A stretch of 64,000 nucleotides of DNA from NCBI RefSeq assembly GCF_014650075.1, contig NZ_BMUG01000001.1, positions 758,710 to 822,709 of the forward strand, read 5' to 3'. Of the stretch, positions 1-8,507 are shown in pieces. A program made the position numbers and the translations under genes. A model generated the notes under the pieces. It was not told the DNA's origin and ran no database searches. It was given only the letters and a program-made list of their open reading frames with translations. Within the stretch, counting starts at the first letter, position 1. Each line of letters starts with the position of its first letter. This stretch comes from Streptomyces microflavus (GTDB lineage: Bacteria; Actinomycetota; Actinomycetes; Streptomycetales; Streptomycetaceae).

Positions 1-417
1 GAGCGAGGTGGAGGCCATGTTCAGCGGCTCCAGGACCGCCTGGCGCAGGTACTCCGCGAACGGGATGCCGGACGCCTTCGCGATGTGGTCGCCCAGCACA
101 TCGAAGCCCGCGTTGGAGTAGAGGCGGCGGTTGCCGGGAGGGGCCGTCACCCGGTGCTCGTCGAAGGCGAGGCCGCTGGTGTGGGCCAGGAGGTGGCGGA
201 CCGTGGAGCCCTCGGGCCCGGCCGGTTCGTCCAGCTCGATCGCCCCCTCCTCGTACGCCACCAGCGCCGCGTAGGCCGCCAGCGGCTTGGTGACCGAGGC
301 GAGGGGGAAGCGGTGGGCGGTCGGCCCGTGCGTACCGAGGACGGTGCCGTCCGCCCGTACGACGGCGGCCGCCGCGGTCGGGACGGGCCAGGTGTCGATG
401 ATCCGCAAGCTCTCCAT
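1..417 (-). CDS. serine hydrolase, beta-lactamase class C family (3' part beyond window)
   Basis: N-terminal 139 residues of a penicillin-binding-protein-like serine hydrolase (PF00144 type); the gene runs off the left edge. The nucleophile motif SVTK (Ser41, Lys44) and the second active-site motif YSN (Tyr99-Asn101) are both present. There is no signal peptide in the first 40 residues, so it is probably cytoplasmic, like many Streptomyces esterase/peptidase members of this family. The ATG at 417 opens the only consistent frame. The substrate cannot be told from sequence. Confidence 0.85.
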   Translation of the reverse strand, partial: MESLRIIDTWPVPTAAAAVVRADGTVLGTHGPTAHRFPLASVTKPLAAYAALVAYEEGAIELDEPAGPEGSTVRHLLAHTSGLAFDEHRVTAPPGNRRLYSNAGFDVLGDHIAKASGIPFAEYLRQAVLEPLNMASTSL

Positions 418-554
418 GGACCCGAGCCTAACGTTCGGTCCGGCGGGGGCCGCACCGCGTCCGAAAGGTGATGAAGTCACCAACTCCCGCTTCCCCGGCC
501 GACTACTGTGCGGAAGCGTAGCGCTGCGCACCGCAGCCGTCCGAGGAGGTTTCC

Positions 555-1103
555 GTGTCACCTGTGTCATCGCCCTACGGCCCCCAGCACGCTCCCGCCG
601 GCGATGTCGGCGCAGCGCTCATGCTGATCGACTCCCGGCTCCGGAGCATCCACGAGGGCAGTCCCGAGAGCGATGCCGAGCAGCAGGCGATGATGGCGCA
701 GTTCACCGAGTCCCTGGGGCCCGACGGCGCCGACGACCTGCTGGACGGCGTGTGTACGTTGATCTACATGTTCATGACGTGGCTCCGGAAGGCCCACGAG
801 GACCACGACAAGGACGTCATCGAATACGTGGTCCCGACCCTCGTGGCCTCGATGCGCATGATGCCCATGAGCATCCGCCCGGAGGCCGTCCCGACCATGG
901 CGGGCCTCGTCATCGCCGCGGGCACCGGCCTGAGCCCCAGCCTCTGGCGCAAGCAGTACGGCGACTGGACCGAGGCGGAGATGACCCCCCTGGAGGCCAC
1001 CGCCTTCCTGCTCGCGGAGCACATCAACCGCATCGCCGACGACGCCGACTTCGCCACCCGGGTGATCACCGACGCGCTGTCCCGGGCGGAGGACGAACTC
1101 TGA
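555..1103 (+). CDS. conserved hypothetical protein, 182 aa
   Basis: GTG start with a GAGGAGG-like site 6-7 bases upstream. The protein is acidic and mostly helical, with no signal peptide or membrane segment and no motif I recognise. It reads like the small actinobacterial proteins found beside regulators, but I assign no function. It sits 89 bases before the MerR gene on the same strand and may share its transcript. Confidence 0.7.
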   Translation: MSPVSSPYGPQHAPAGDVGAALMLIDSRLRSIHEGSPESDAEQQAMMAQFTESLGPDGADDLLDGVCTLIYMFMTWLRKAHEDHDKDVIEYVVPTLVASMRMMPMSIRPEAVPTMAGLVIAAGTGLSPSLWRKQYGDWTEAEMTPLEATAFLLAEHINRIADDADFATRVITDALSRAEDEL

Positions 1104-1192
1104 TGCTCCCTGTTTCCGCTGATGCCCACTGATTCCCTCCGGCTTCGCTTGCTTCGAGTGCACTCCAAGGATTTAGCGTGGAGGGCATGACG

Positions 1193-1696
1193 GTGATCGA
1201 CGGAACTTCCCGGAGCATTCCCGCGACCAGCACACAGCCGCAGCCCCAGCGGCCCTCCACAGGGGTGGACGCCTGTACGGCCGCCCCCGAGGCGCACCCC
1301 CGGCCCGCGGGCAAGGACAGCTACACGATCAGCGAGGTCGTCGCCTTCACCGGGCTCACCGCGCACACCCTGCGCTGGTACGAACGGATCGGGCTGATGC
1401 CCCACGTCGACCGCTCGCACACGGGCCAGCGCCGCTTCTCCAACCGCGACCTGGACTGGCTGGTCTTCGTCGGCAAGCTGCGGCTGACCGGGATGCCCGT
1501 CGCCGACATGGTGCGTTACGCGGAGCTGCTGCGCGTCGGCGAGTCGACCTTCGAAGAGCGGCAGGAGCTGCTGGAGTCGACCCGTCGCGATGTGATCACG
1601 CGGATCGCGGAGCTCCATGACACCCTCGCCGTCCTCGACCACAAGATCGAGTACTACGCGGGCGCCCGCCGGGCGCCGGAAAGGCACAGTGCCTGA
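1193..1696 (+). CDS. MerR family transcriptional regulator
   Basis: A DNA-binding winged helix starts near residue 40 (YTISEVVAFTGLTAHTLRWY, then GLMPHVDR), followed by the MerR dimerisation coiled coil (EERQELLESTRRDVITRIAE). No cysteine cluster is visible, so metal sensing is unlikely. Starts at GTG 1178 and ATG 1187 are in frame, but the GGAGGG at 1180-1185 is correctly spaced only for the GTG at 1193. The stop overlaps the next start (TGATG), so it is translationally coupled to the aldo/keto reductase. This arrangement is common in Streptomyces, where MerR proteins answer aldehyde or redox stress and switch on the adjoining reductase. Confidence 0.88.
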   Translation: MIDGTSRSIPATSTQPQPQRPSTGVDACTAAPEAHPRPAGKDSYTISEVVAFTGLTAHTLRWYERIGLMPHVDRSHTGQRRFSNRDLDWLVFVGKLRLTGMPVADMVRYAELLRVGESTFEERQELLESTRRDVITRIAELHDTLAVLDHKIEYYAGARRAPERHSA

Positions 1697-2715
1697 TGAC
1701 CGACGACACGAACAGGATCGCCACCGTCGAGCTGGGCTCCGGTGGACCGCGGATCGGGGTCCAGGGCCTCGGCTGCATGGGCATGAGCGAGTTCTACGGT
1801 GACACCGACGAGCTCTCCGCCCGGGACACCCTGGATGCGGCGCTGGAAGCGGGTGTGACCTTCTTCGACACTGCGGACATCTACGGGCGCGGGGCCAACG
1901 AGGAGTTCCTCGCGCCCTTCGCCGGAGCCCACCGTGACGAGATCACGCTCGCCACCAAGTTCGCCGTCGAGAGGACGGACGACCCGGAGTACCGGGCGGT
2001 GCGCAACGACCCCGCGTACATCCGGACCGCCGTCGAGGCGAGCCTGCGACGGCTGAACACCGACGTCATCGACCTCTACTACATGCACCGCCGCGACCCG
2101 GCCGTCCCGCTCGCCGAATCGGTCGGCGCGATGGCGGAGCTGGTGCAGCAGGGCAAGGTCAAGCAGCTCGGCCTGAGCGAGGTGACCGGCCCCGAGCTGC
2201 GTGAGGCGCACGCCGTGCATCCGATCGCCGCTCTCCAGTCGGAGTGGTCCCTCTTCAGCCGGGACGTGGAGAAGAGCGCGGTCGGCGCGGCGGCGGAGCT
2301 GGGCGTCACGCTCGTGCCGTACTCGCCGCTCGGCCGGGGCTTCCTCACCGGGGCCTTCACCGATGCGGCCAAGGACCTGTCCGACGGCGACTTCCGCAAG
2401 TACCAGCCCCGGTTCACCGGCGACAACGCCCGTACGAACGCGGCCCTGTTGGAGCCGGTCCACAAGATCGCCGCCGCTCGCGGGGTGACGGCCGCGCAGG
2501 TGGCGCTCGCCTGGGTGCAGCAGCAGGCACAGGTGCACGGTCTGACGGTGGTCCCGATCCCCGGCACCCGTAAGCGCAGCCGCCTGCTGGAGAACGTGGC
2601 GGCGACCCGGCTGACGCTGACGGCGGAGGAGCTGGCCCTGCTGGAGCCGATCGCTGGCCAGGTGGCGGGGGACCGGTACCCGAACATGAGCAGTACGTCG
2701 GTGGCGCGGGAGTAG
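1696..2715 (+). CDS. aldo/keto reductase
   Basis: NADPH-dependent (beta/alpha)8 oxidoreductase of 339 residues, the normal family length. The catalytic tetrad can be placed: Asp and Tyr in FFDTADIYG, Lys in ATKFAVE, His in YYMHRRDP. The NADPH-binding C-terminal PIPGTRK segment is also present. It resembles the subfamily annotated as pyridoxal reductase or aldehyde-detoxifying reductase. Coupling to the MerR gene by a one-base overlap suggests that the regulator controls it. The physiological substrate is unknown. Confidence 0.93.
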   Translation: MTDDTNRIATVELGSGGPRIGVQGLGCMGMSEFYGDTDELSARDTLDAALEAGVTFFDTADIYGRGANEEFLAPFAGAHRDEITLATKFAVERTDDPEYRAVRNDPAYIRTAVEASLRRLNTDVIDLYYMHRRDPAVPLAESVGAMAELVQQGKVKQLGLSEVTGPELREAHAVHPIAALQSEWSLFSRDVEKSAVGAAAELGVTLVPYSPLGRGFLTGAFTDAAKDLSDGDFRKYQPRFTGDNARTNAALLEPVHKIAAARGVTAAQVALAWVQQQAQVHGLTVVPIPGTRKRSRLLENVAATRLTLTAEELALLEPIAGQVAGDRYPNMSSTSVARE

Positions 2716-2802
2716 GCGGGGGAGCGGCCCGCTCATTCCGGGAGCCTTCTGCCGTTACCACCTGGTTCATGAAGTTCATCATGACCAGGCGCCCTGTGCC
2801 CC

Positions 2803-4068
2803 TCACGCCAGCCCCAGCGCGAACACCGCGAACCCCGCCGCCAGCAGTCCCGCCAGCGCGCGGCGGGCGTTCGCGGCCCGGGTGCCCGCCTTCCAGGGGG
2901 CGTCGAAGCGGCGGGTGTACCGGGCTATCAGCACCAGCAGCCCCGCGAACACCGGCAGCCACACGATCCGGGCCAGCACCCAGCCCACCGTGTCCGGGCC
3001 GGTCGTCAGCCCCGCCACCGCCGCCGTACCACCGTTCAGCAACGAGGCAGGTACGGCGGCGGCCAGCATCGCGCTCTGGTGCCAGCACAGGATCGTCATC
3101 GCCGACAGGTTGACCACCACGACCGGCGCCCACAGCAGCGGCCTGCGCAGCAACCGCCCCAGCCGGTCCCGCAGCAGGATCGCCGCCCCGCTCTGGGCCG
3201 CCGCCAGCGCTACCACCAGCAGCGACGGCGGGTGCGAGTTGGTCCGCACCTCGCCCGGCACGCCGACCATCGACGCCGGGTAGTGGAACGCGAGCAGCAG
3301 TACGGCGAAGAGGACCCCGCCCCCGACGAGCAGCAGCCGCGCACCCCGCTTCCCGATCCGCCCCTCGCCCCACGAGACGCCGAGCTGATAGGCGAAGAGC
3401 CACCCCGGCAGGATGTTCAGCACGCTCAGCCAGGACGGCATCCCCTCGGCGAAGGGCCCGTACCGCAGGAAGTCCACCACCGCGACCGACCCCAGCAGGG
3501 GCAGCGCCGCCCACCCGCCGAGCTTCCGCGCCAGGCGGATGCAGAGCGGGGTGAGCGCGGTGACCACGGTGTACACCCCGACGAACCAGAGCGGCTGGAT
3601 CACCAGCGTCGACCCCGTACGCAGGGTGTCGGCCGGCACACCGAGCCAGGACAGCGTGGCCAGCAGCACCGCCCACACGGCGGTCACCCCGAGCACCGGC
3701 CTGCCGAGCCGGACCAGCCGCCCGCGCAGCCAGGCGGCCGTGGTCGAGGGGCGGCGGTGGTAGGAGAGGACGGAGGCGTACCCGCCGACCAGGAAGAAGA
3801 TCCCCAGCATCTGGAGCACCCAGCTGAGCGGGGCGAAGACCTCGAACGTCGAGAGCGGGCTTGCGTTGTGCAGCCCGTCCGCGTCGAGCCGGAAGCCGCC
3901 GAGCATCCAGTGCCCGAGCGGCACGGCGAGCAGCGCCAGGGCCCGCAGGCCGTCGATGGCACGGTCCCGGTGGGCGGGGGTGGCGGCGTCGACGCGGGCG
4001 GCGAGCCGCTGCGCGCGGGAAACGGTTCGGGTGCGGGCCGGGGTACCCGTGCTGGCCGGGGCGTTCAT
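2803..4068 (-). CDS. acyltransferase 3 family membrane protein
   Basis: 421 residues with about ten hydrophobic segments and the family's first-helix pattern (DRAIDGLRALALLAVPLGHW) carrying the conserved His. Members transfer acyl groups to extracytoplasmic sugars or lipids. The start is the ATG at 4068, which overlaps the stop of the upstream hydrolase by four bases (ATGA); longer in-frame starts lie inside that gene and are low-complexity. It is therefore the second cistron of a two-gene operon with the DUF1023 hydrolase. Confidence 0.9.
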   Translation of the reverse strand: MNAPASTGTPARTRTVSRAQRLAARVDAATPAHRDRAIDGLRALALLAVPLGHWMLGGFRLDADGLHNASPLSTFEVFAPLSWVLQMLGIFFLVGGYASVLSYHRRPSTTAAWLRGRLVRLGRPVLGVTAVWAVLLATLSWLGVPADTLRTGSTLVIQPLWFVGVYTVVTALTPLCIRLARKLGGWAALPLLGSVAVVDFLRYGPFAEGMPSWLSVLNILPGWLFAYQLGVSWGEGRIGKRGARLLLVGGGVLFAVLLLAFHYPASMVGVPGEVRTNSHPPSLLVVALAAAQSGAAILLRDRLGRLLRRPLLWAPVVVVNLSAMTILCWHQSAMLAAAVPASLLNGGTAAVAGLTTGPDTVGWVLARIVWLPVFAGLLVLIARYTRRFDAPWKAGTRAANARRALAGLLAAGFAVFALGLA

Positions 4069-5150
4069 CGGGCCGCGCCTTCCACGGCGGCGGAGCCGGC
4101 GGTGGTGTCGGCGGAGGCGCCCCGGGCGATCGCCGCGAAGGCCCGGAGCGATTCCGTGCCCGGGGCGAAGTAGCCCGCGTGGCCCTGAGCGTCGCCGGCC
4201 GGGATGCGCCGGGCGCCGAACGCCGGGTCCGTGGGGTCGGTGCCATGGCCGAGCCCGGCGAACCGCACGCTCGGAACGTCGTCGATCCAGTCCGTCGGGT
4301 CCTTCGCCGCCCACACCGTCGCCCGGGTCCGCAGCCCGTCCACATCGTCCGCCCGCATACCGGGGGAGCCGAGGACCACCAGGTCGGTGGCGGGCAGGCG
4401 GTGCGCGGCCAGGCCGCAGACGACGGAGCCGTAGCTGTGGCAGAAGACGGCCGGTTCGGGCAGGCCGTCGGCGGTCAGCCCCTGCGTGAATCGCTCCAGC
4501 CGCCCGGCGCCCGCCTCCGCGAGCCGCCCGGTCGCCGCGTCGATGCCGACGCCCACGGGGGTGGTGTACCCGGCCCAGGCGATGACGGCGGTGTCCGGAC
4601 CGGCCGCCTTGTGCAGGGTCCTGGCCATACCGGGCGGGGCCCCGTGGTCGGCGACCTTCCGGTCGAAGGTCCCGGCGTCGTTGTCGGAGCCGGGCACCAC
4701 CACCGAGACCCTGCGCGCCGAGCGCAGATCCCCGAAGACCTCGGCGACCTGGCCGCGCCCGCGCGGGTCGAACGCGAGGATCTGGCGGCCGGGCGTGGCG
4801 AGCGAGCGGTAGCGGGGGTCCTCGGCGGTGGTGAGGGCAAGGGAGTTGGCGCGGTACCGCAGCTCAAGGGGCACGCCGTCGAGGTTGCCCACGACGGCTG
4901 GGTGTCGAACGAGGAGCAGTTGACGCTTCCGCTCGCTCAACTCCGCGAAGAAGGAAGCTACTTCGGTGGGTGTCGAGCGCTCCGGGTCGGGCAGCTCCTC
5001 GCCCAGTGCCCGGTCCGCCCGCCACGACGTGGTGCCCGGCGGCGGCCCGGTCAGCGCCTGCTGCGCATCCCCCGAAACCCAGCCCGCGGTGCCCGTCACC
5101 ACGCTCGTAGCCAGTGCGAACGCGACCACGGTCCTCGCGTATCGGCGCAT
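4065..5150 (-). CDS. DUF1023 alpha/beta hydrolase, probably secreted
   Basis: 361 residues with an N-terminal hydrophobic segment (residues 6-25) like a signal peptide. The nucleophile elbow is CHSYGSVVCG, with Ser in the GxSxG-like position, followed by LGSPGM; this is the standard DUF1023 pattern. It ends in a four-base overlap with the acyltransferase gene. A second protein of the same family is encoded at 8508-9716, and they share the elbow, the LAFDPSGRG/LAFDPRGRG segment and the C-terminal GYFEPGTES/GYFAPGTES motif. A lipase or esterase role on a surface lipid is inferred. Confidence 0.88.
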   Translation of the reverse strand: MRRYARTVVAFALATSVVTGTAGWVSGDAQQALTGPPPGTTSWRADRALGEELPDPERSTPTEVASFFAELSERKRQLLLVRHPAVVGNLDGVPLELRYRANSLALTTAEDPRYRSLATPGRQILAFDPRGRGQVAEVFGDLRSARRVSVVVPGSDNDAGTFDRKVADHGAPPGMARTLHKAAGPDTAVIAWAGYTTPVGVGIDAATGRLAEAGAGRLERFTQGLTADGLPEPAVFCHSYGSVVCGLAAHRLPATDLVVLGSPGMRADDVDGLRTRATVWAAKDPTDWIDDVPSVRFAGLGHGTDPTDPAFGARRIPAGDAQGHAGYFAPGTESLRAFAAIARGASADTTAGSAAVEGAAR

Positions 5151-5279
5151 CGTGCCCTCCCTCTCCGCTGCCGCACCGAGCGGCGCGAGCGAGAGGAAGG
5201 TAAGAAGAAGATGGGTGAGGGGGCGTCACACCGGGGGGCCAACTGCGATGTGCTACTGGGGTAGGGGGTGGGCGAAGGG

Positions 5280-5969
5280 TCAGGCCCCCGCGTCCCCCGG
5301 CGTCACCAGCCCCGACTCGTACGCGAAGATCACCGCCTGCGCCCGGTCCCGCAGGTCCAACTTGGCCAGCACCCGGCCGATGTGCGTCTTCACCGTCTGC
5401 TCGGCCAGCACCAGCCGCTCCGCGATCTCCTGGTTCGACAGCCCCCGGGCGATCAGCTCCAGCACCTCGCTCTCGCGCGGGGTCAGGGCGTTCAGCCGCA
5501 GCGCCTGCCCGCCACGCGTCGCTCCCGAGGGCCGCTGCGCCGCGAAGTCCGCGATCAGCCGCCGCGTCACGGAGGGCGCCAGCAGCGCGTCGCCCGCCGC
5601 CACCACCCGTACCGCCGCGATCAGATCGGCCGGGGGCGCGTCCTTCAGCAGGAACCCGGAGGCCCCGGCGCGGAGCGCCTCGTACACGTAGTCGTCCACG
5701 TCGAAGGTGGTCAGCATCAGCACCTTCGGCCGGTGCACCACCCCGATCGGCGGGTTCAACAGCTCGCGGGCGGCGGCCAGTCCGTCCATCTCCGGCATCC
5801 GCACGTCCATCAGGACCACATCCGGGTGCTGGTTGCGGCTGACGTCCACGCCCTGCCGGCCGTCCGCCGCCTCGCCCACCACGTCGATGTCGCTCTGCGC
5901 GGCCAGCAGCGCCGCGAACCCCGCCCGCACCATGGCCTGGTCGTCGACGATGATCACGCGGATGGTCAC
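5280..5969 (-). CDS. NarL/FixJ family response regulator
   Basis: 229 residues. The receiver domain has the acidic pair Asp9/Asp10, phosphoacceptor Asp55 (VVLMDVRMPEMDG) and the Lys of FLLKDAPP. After a short linker comes a LuxR-type helix-turn-helix (LTPRESEVLELIARGLSNQE, then VKTHIGRVLAKL). The start overlaps the stop of the histidine kinase gene by four bases, so the pair is expressed as a unit. The target genes are not evident; the neighbours on either side are separate units. Confidence 0.95.
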   Translation of the reverse strand: MTIRVIIVDDQAMVRAGFAALLAAQSDIDVVGEAADGRQGVDVSRNQHPDVVLMDVRMPEMDGLAAARELLNPPIGVVHRPKVLMLTTFDVDDYVYEALRAGASGFLLKDAPPADLIAAVRVVAAGDALLAPSVTRRLIADFAAQRPSGATRGGQALRLNALTPRESEVLELIARGLSNQEIAERLVLAEQTVKTHIGRVLAKLDLRDRAQAVIFAYESGLVTPGDAGA

Positions 5970-7339
5970 AGATCCTCCGGAGGCAATGGGTCGGCAGATG
6001 CGGCGGACGGCGCGGTGGCGGGCGGCAGCGGCATCCGGGCCGCGACCCGGAACCCGCCGTCGGGCAGCGGGCCGGTGTCCAGCGTGCCGCCGGTCAACCG
6101 TACGCGCTCGCGCATCCCGACCAGCCCGTGCCCGGTTCCGCTCGTCTCCAGCGGCGAACCGCGGCGCCTGGCGGCGGGTCCGTTGACGACCAGCACGATG
6201 AGGTGGTTCCTCTCCGTCGCGACGAGGACCCGGGTCCGGGCCCCCGGCGCGTGCCGCACCACATTGGCCAGGGCCTCCTGCACGATCCGGTACGCCGACA
6301 GGTCCACCGCCGGGGGCACCTCGCTCAGCCGGGAGCCCTGCCCCGGGCTCAGCTCCTTGCTGAGCGCCAGCTCCGCCGGCAGCCCCGCCCGCACGGTCGC
6401 CTCCACCAGCTGCTGGAGCCGGTCGAGGCCGGGCTGCGGTGCCCGGTCGCCCTCCGTGCCGTCACTGCGCAGCACCGAAAGCAGCCGCCGCATCTCGCCC
6501 AGCGACTCCCGTGCGGCCGCCGCGATGGCCGTGAACTCCTCCTCGGCGGCCTTCGGCAGCCCGCTGATCCGGTAGGGCGCCGAGTCGGCCTGCACGGTGA
6601 TCACCGACATGTGGTGGGCGACCACGTCGTGCAGCTCGCGCGCGATCCTGGTCCGCTCCTCCAGCAGCGTGCGCTGGGCCCGCTCGGCCTCGCTGATCGT
6701 CTCCTGCTCGGCGAGCCGGCGCTGCGCCACGCCCCGCTCCCGCACCGCCCCGCCGATCACCAGCACGACCGCGGCCAGGATGGTCAGCAGCAGGGCGCTG
6801 TCACTGCTGCGGTCCGGTGCGATCAGGTGGAGTACGACTCCGGCGGCGCCGGTCGCCGCCCACACGGCGATCACGGTCCGCCGCGTCTCGCGCAGCCCGA
6901 GAGCCAGCAGTAGGAAGAGATAGGCGACGATCCCCGGCGGGGTCCACGGCCAGACGCCGTCCGGCTCGGCGGGCTGCGCCAGCATCACCAGCGCGCCCAG
7001 GATGTCGGCGGGGAAGATGATCCACCACGCCTGGAGGGGGCGGTGGGCCAGCATCAGCAGCGGTGCCGCCTGGGCCACACCGAGCGCCCCCGCCAGCGCG
7101 CCGGGCACACCGTAGTCCGTGGTCAGGACGGTGATGGTGACCGGGATGAAGGTCGAGGCAAGGGCGAGGACCACGACGTACGGGAGCAGCCGCTGCCACC
7201 GTTTCGGGGCGTGGGCCAGCAACGGCGTGGACGGATGGGACGCGTGGGACAGCCCGTGGGCGAGCTCCCGCAGATTGCGGCGGGCGGCGCTCAGCAGGCC
7301 GTCGGCGGGCGGCAGGGGCCCGGCGGGGGAAGTGGGCAT
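5966..7339 (-). CDS. sensor histidine kinase, HisKA_3/NarX type
   Basis: 457 residues. The N-terminal half holds about five to six membrane segments (roughly residues 50-200) with almost no extracytoplasmic loop, the typical intramembrane-sensing layout. A short coiled coil leads into the dimerisation domain with phosphoacceptor His237 (RIARELHDVVAHHMSV). The HATPase_c N-box (QEALANVVRHAPG) and G-box (GTGHGLVGMRERV) follow. It is the cognate kinase of the overlapping response regulator. The signal is unknown. Confidence 0.94.
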   Translation of the reverse strand: MPTSPAGPLPPADGLLSAARRNLRELAHGLSHASHPSTPLLAHAPKRWQRLLPYVVVLALASTFIPVTITVLTTDYGVPGALAGALGVAQAAPLLMLAHRPLQAWWIIFPADILGALVMLAQPAEPDGVWPWTPPGIVAYLFLLLALGLRETRRTVIAVWAATGAAGVVLHLIAPDRSSDSALLLTILAAVVLVIGGAVRERGVAQRRLAEQETISEAERAQRTLLEERTRIARELHDVVAHHMSVITVQADSAPYRISGLPKAAEEEFTAIAAAARESLGEMRRLLSVLRSDGTEGDRAPQPGLDRLQQLVEATVRAGLPAELALSKELSPGQGSRLSEVPPAVDLSAYRIVQEALANVVRHAPGARTRVLVATERNHLIVLVVNGPAARRRGSPLETSGTGHGLVGMRERVRLTGGTLDTGPLPDGGFRVAARMPLPPATAPSAASADPLPPEDL

Positions 7340-7452
7340 GACCGGGCCAGCCTAGGCAGTGGGCCGGGGCCCGGGCGTCATACCGGGGACCCGACCGTGT
7401 CCGGTCCGCCTCATACCGGGGTACGGGGTGCGCCCGCTCCTCCCACCGGGCC

Positions 7453-8421
7453 TCACAGCTCCGCGAGCAGCTGGGCCTTCTTCGCGCTGTACTCGTCGTC
7501 CGTCACCAGGCCCGCCTGATGGAGTTCGCCGAGGTGATGTATCCGCTCGGCGATGTCCGCGGGGTCGCGCCGCCCGGCGTTCACGAGGACCGGGGCCGGG
7601 ACGGCCGGCGCGCTCTGGGTCCGGCGTACGGATTCCAGTACGGCGGCGGCGAAGGGCAGCGACTCGTGCACCGGCCCGTAGCCGAGGCCGAAAACCACTG
7701 CCGCCGGATCCTGGTCGGCCGCGACGCGGTTCACGGCGGCCGGGACGCCGTTCACGGTCGTGCCCGCCGCGGTGGAACCGGTGGCGTCGGGCCCGTGCAG
7801 GTCACCGAGGCTGCCGCCGGTCCGGTGGTCCGCCGGGACGGCGGCGCGGGGCACCAGACGGAGGTAGCCGTCGAGGGCCTCGGGGGAGCGCCACTCGATT
7901 CCGGCCAGTTCGCTCACCCGGTACGTCTGGTCACCGGCCTTCCACTTCGCGCTGGAGGCCCCCGTCCAGAACCACCGGAAGGAGACCCGCTCCCCGTCGA
8001 ACGCGGCCCGCCCGTCGTACGCCTTGAACTGCATCGGCGCCTCGGGGGCGGCGACCATGAAGCGGTCGGCGGGCTCGTCGGACGCGGGGCCCAGACAGGA
8101 CCGCAGCTCGTCCGCGTAATACTCCGCGAGCAGCTCCCGCTCCGCCGGAAGCACCAGGCGGTAGGGGTCGCACCCCTCCTTGAGCTGCCCCGCGGCAGCC
8201 TCCAGGAGCGGATCGGCACCCGGTCTCGGGACGACACGCAGAACCACCGTGTCCCGCTTGCCCGGGGTCAGCGTCACCGACGACATCGCAGCGTGCGGGA
8301 TGCGGCGCTCCCGCAGGCTCTGCAGGAGCTTCGGCGTGCGGATACCCCGTTCGAAGCGGATGAGCACGGAGTCGGTGTCGAACTCCCAGGTGGCATGAAT
8401 TCCGGCCAGCACATCACCCAT
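7453..8421 (-). CDS. DUF4429 domain protein with C-terminal SHOCT domain
   Basis: 322 residues counted from the ATG at 8421, which has a close GAGG; an ATG three codons upstream (8430) is the alternative. Two beta-rich DUF4429 repeats (around residues 1-95 and 130-215; the segment with GDQTYRVSELAGIEW is characteristic) are followed by a linker and a SHOCT helical hairpin at the C-terminus (LGELHQAGLVTDDEYSAKK). SHOCT is usually an oligomerisation or membrane-targeting module. No function is known for DUF4429. It stands alone between the kinase promoter and the second DUF1023 gene. Confidence 0.85.
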   Translation of the reverse strand: MGDVLAGIHATWEFDTDSVLIRFERGIRTPKLLQSLRERRIPHAAMSSVTLTPGKRDTVVLRVVPRPGADPLLEAAAGQLKEGCDPYRLVLPAERELLAEYYADELRSCLGPASDEPADRFMVAAPEAPMQFKAYDGRAAFDGERVSFRWFWTGASSAKWKAGDQTYRVSELAGIEWRSPEALDGYLRLVPRAAVPADHRTGGSLGDLHGPDATGSTAAGTTVNGVPAAVNRVAADQDPAAVVFGLGYGPVHESLPFAAAVLESVRRTQSAPAVPAPVLVNAGRRDPADIAERIHHLGELHQAGLVTDDEYSAKKAQLLAEL

Positions 8422-8507
8422 GTGCCTCATCGTATGCGGCACAGGCTCACACGTCCCCCCTCGGCGTAAGTCGCAATTAATCGGCTTGTCACGCACATCT
8501 ACGCGCG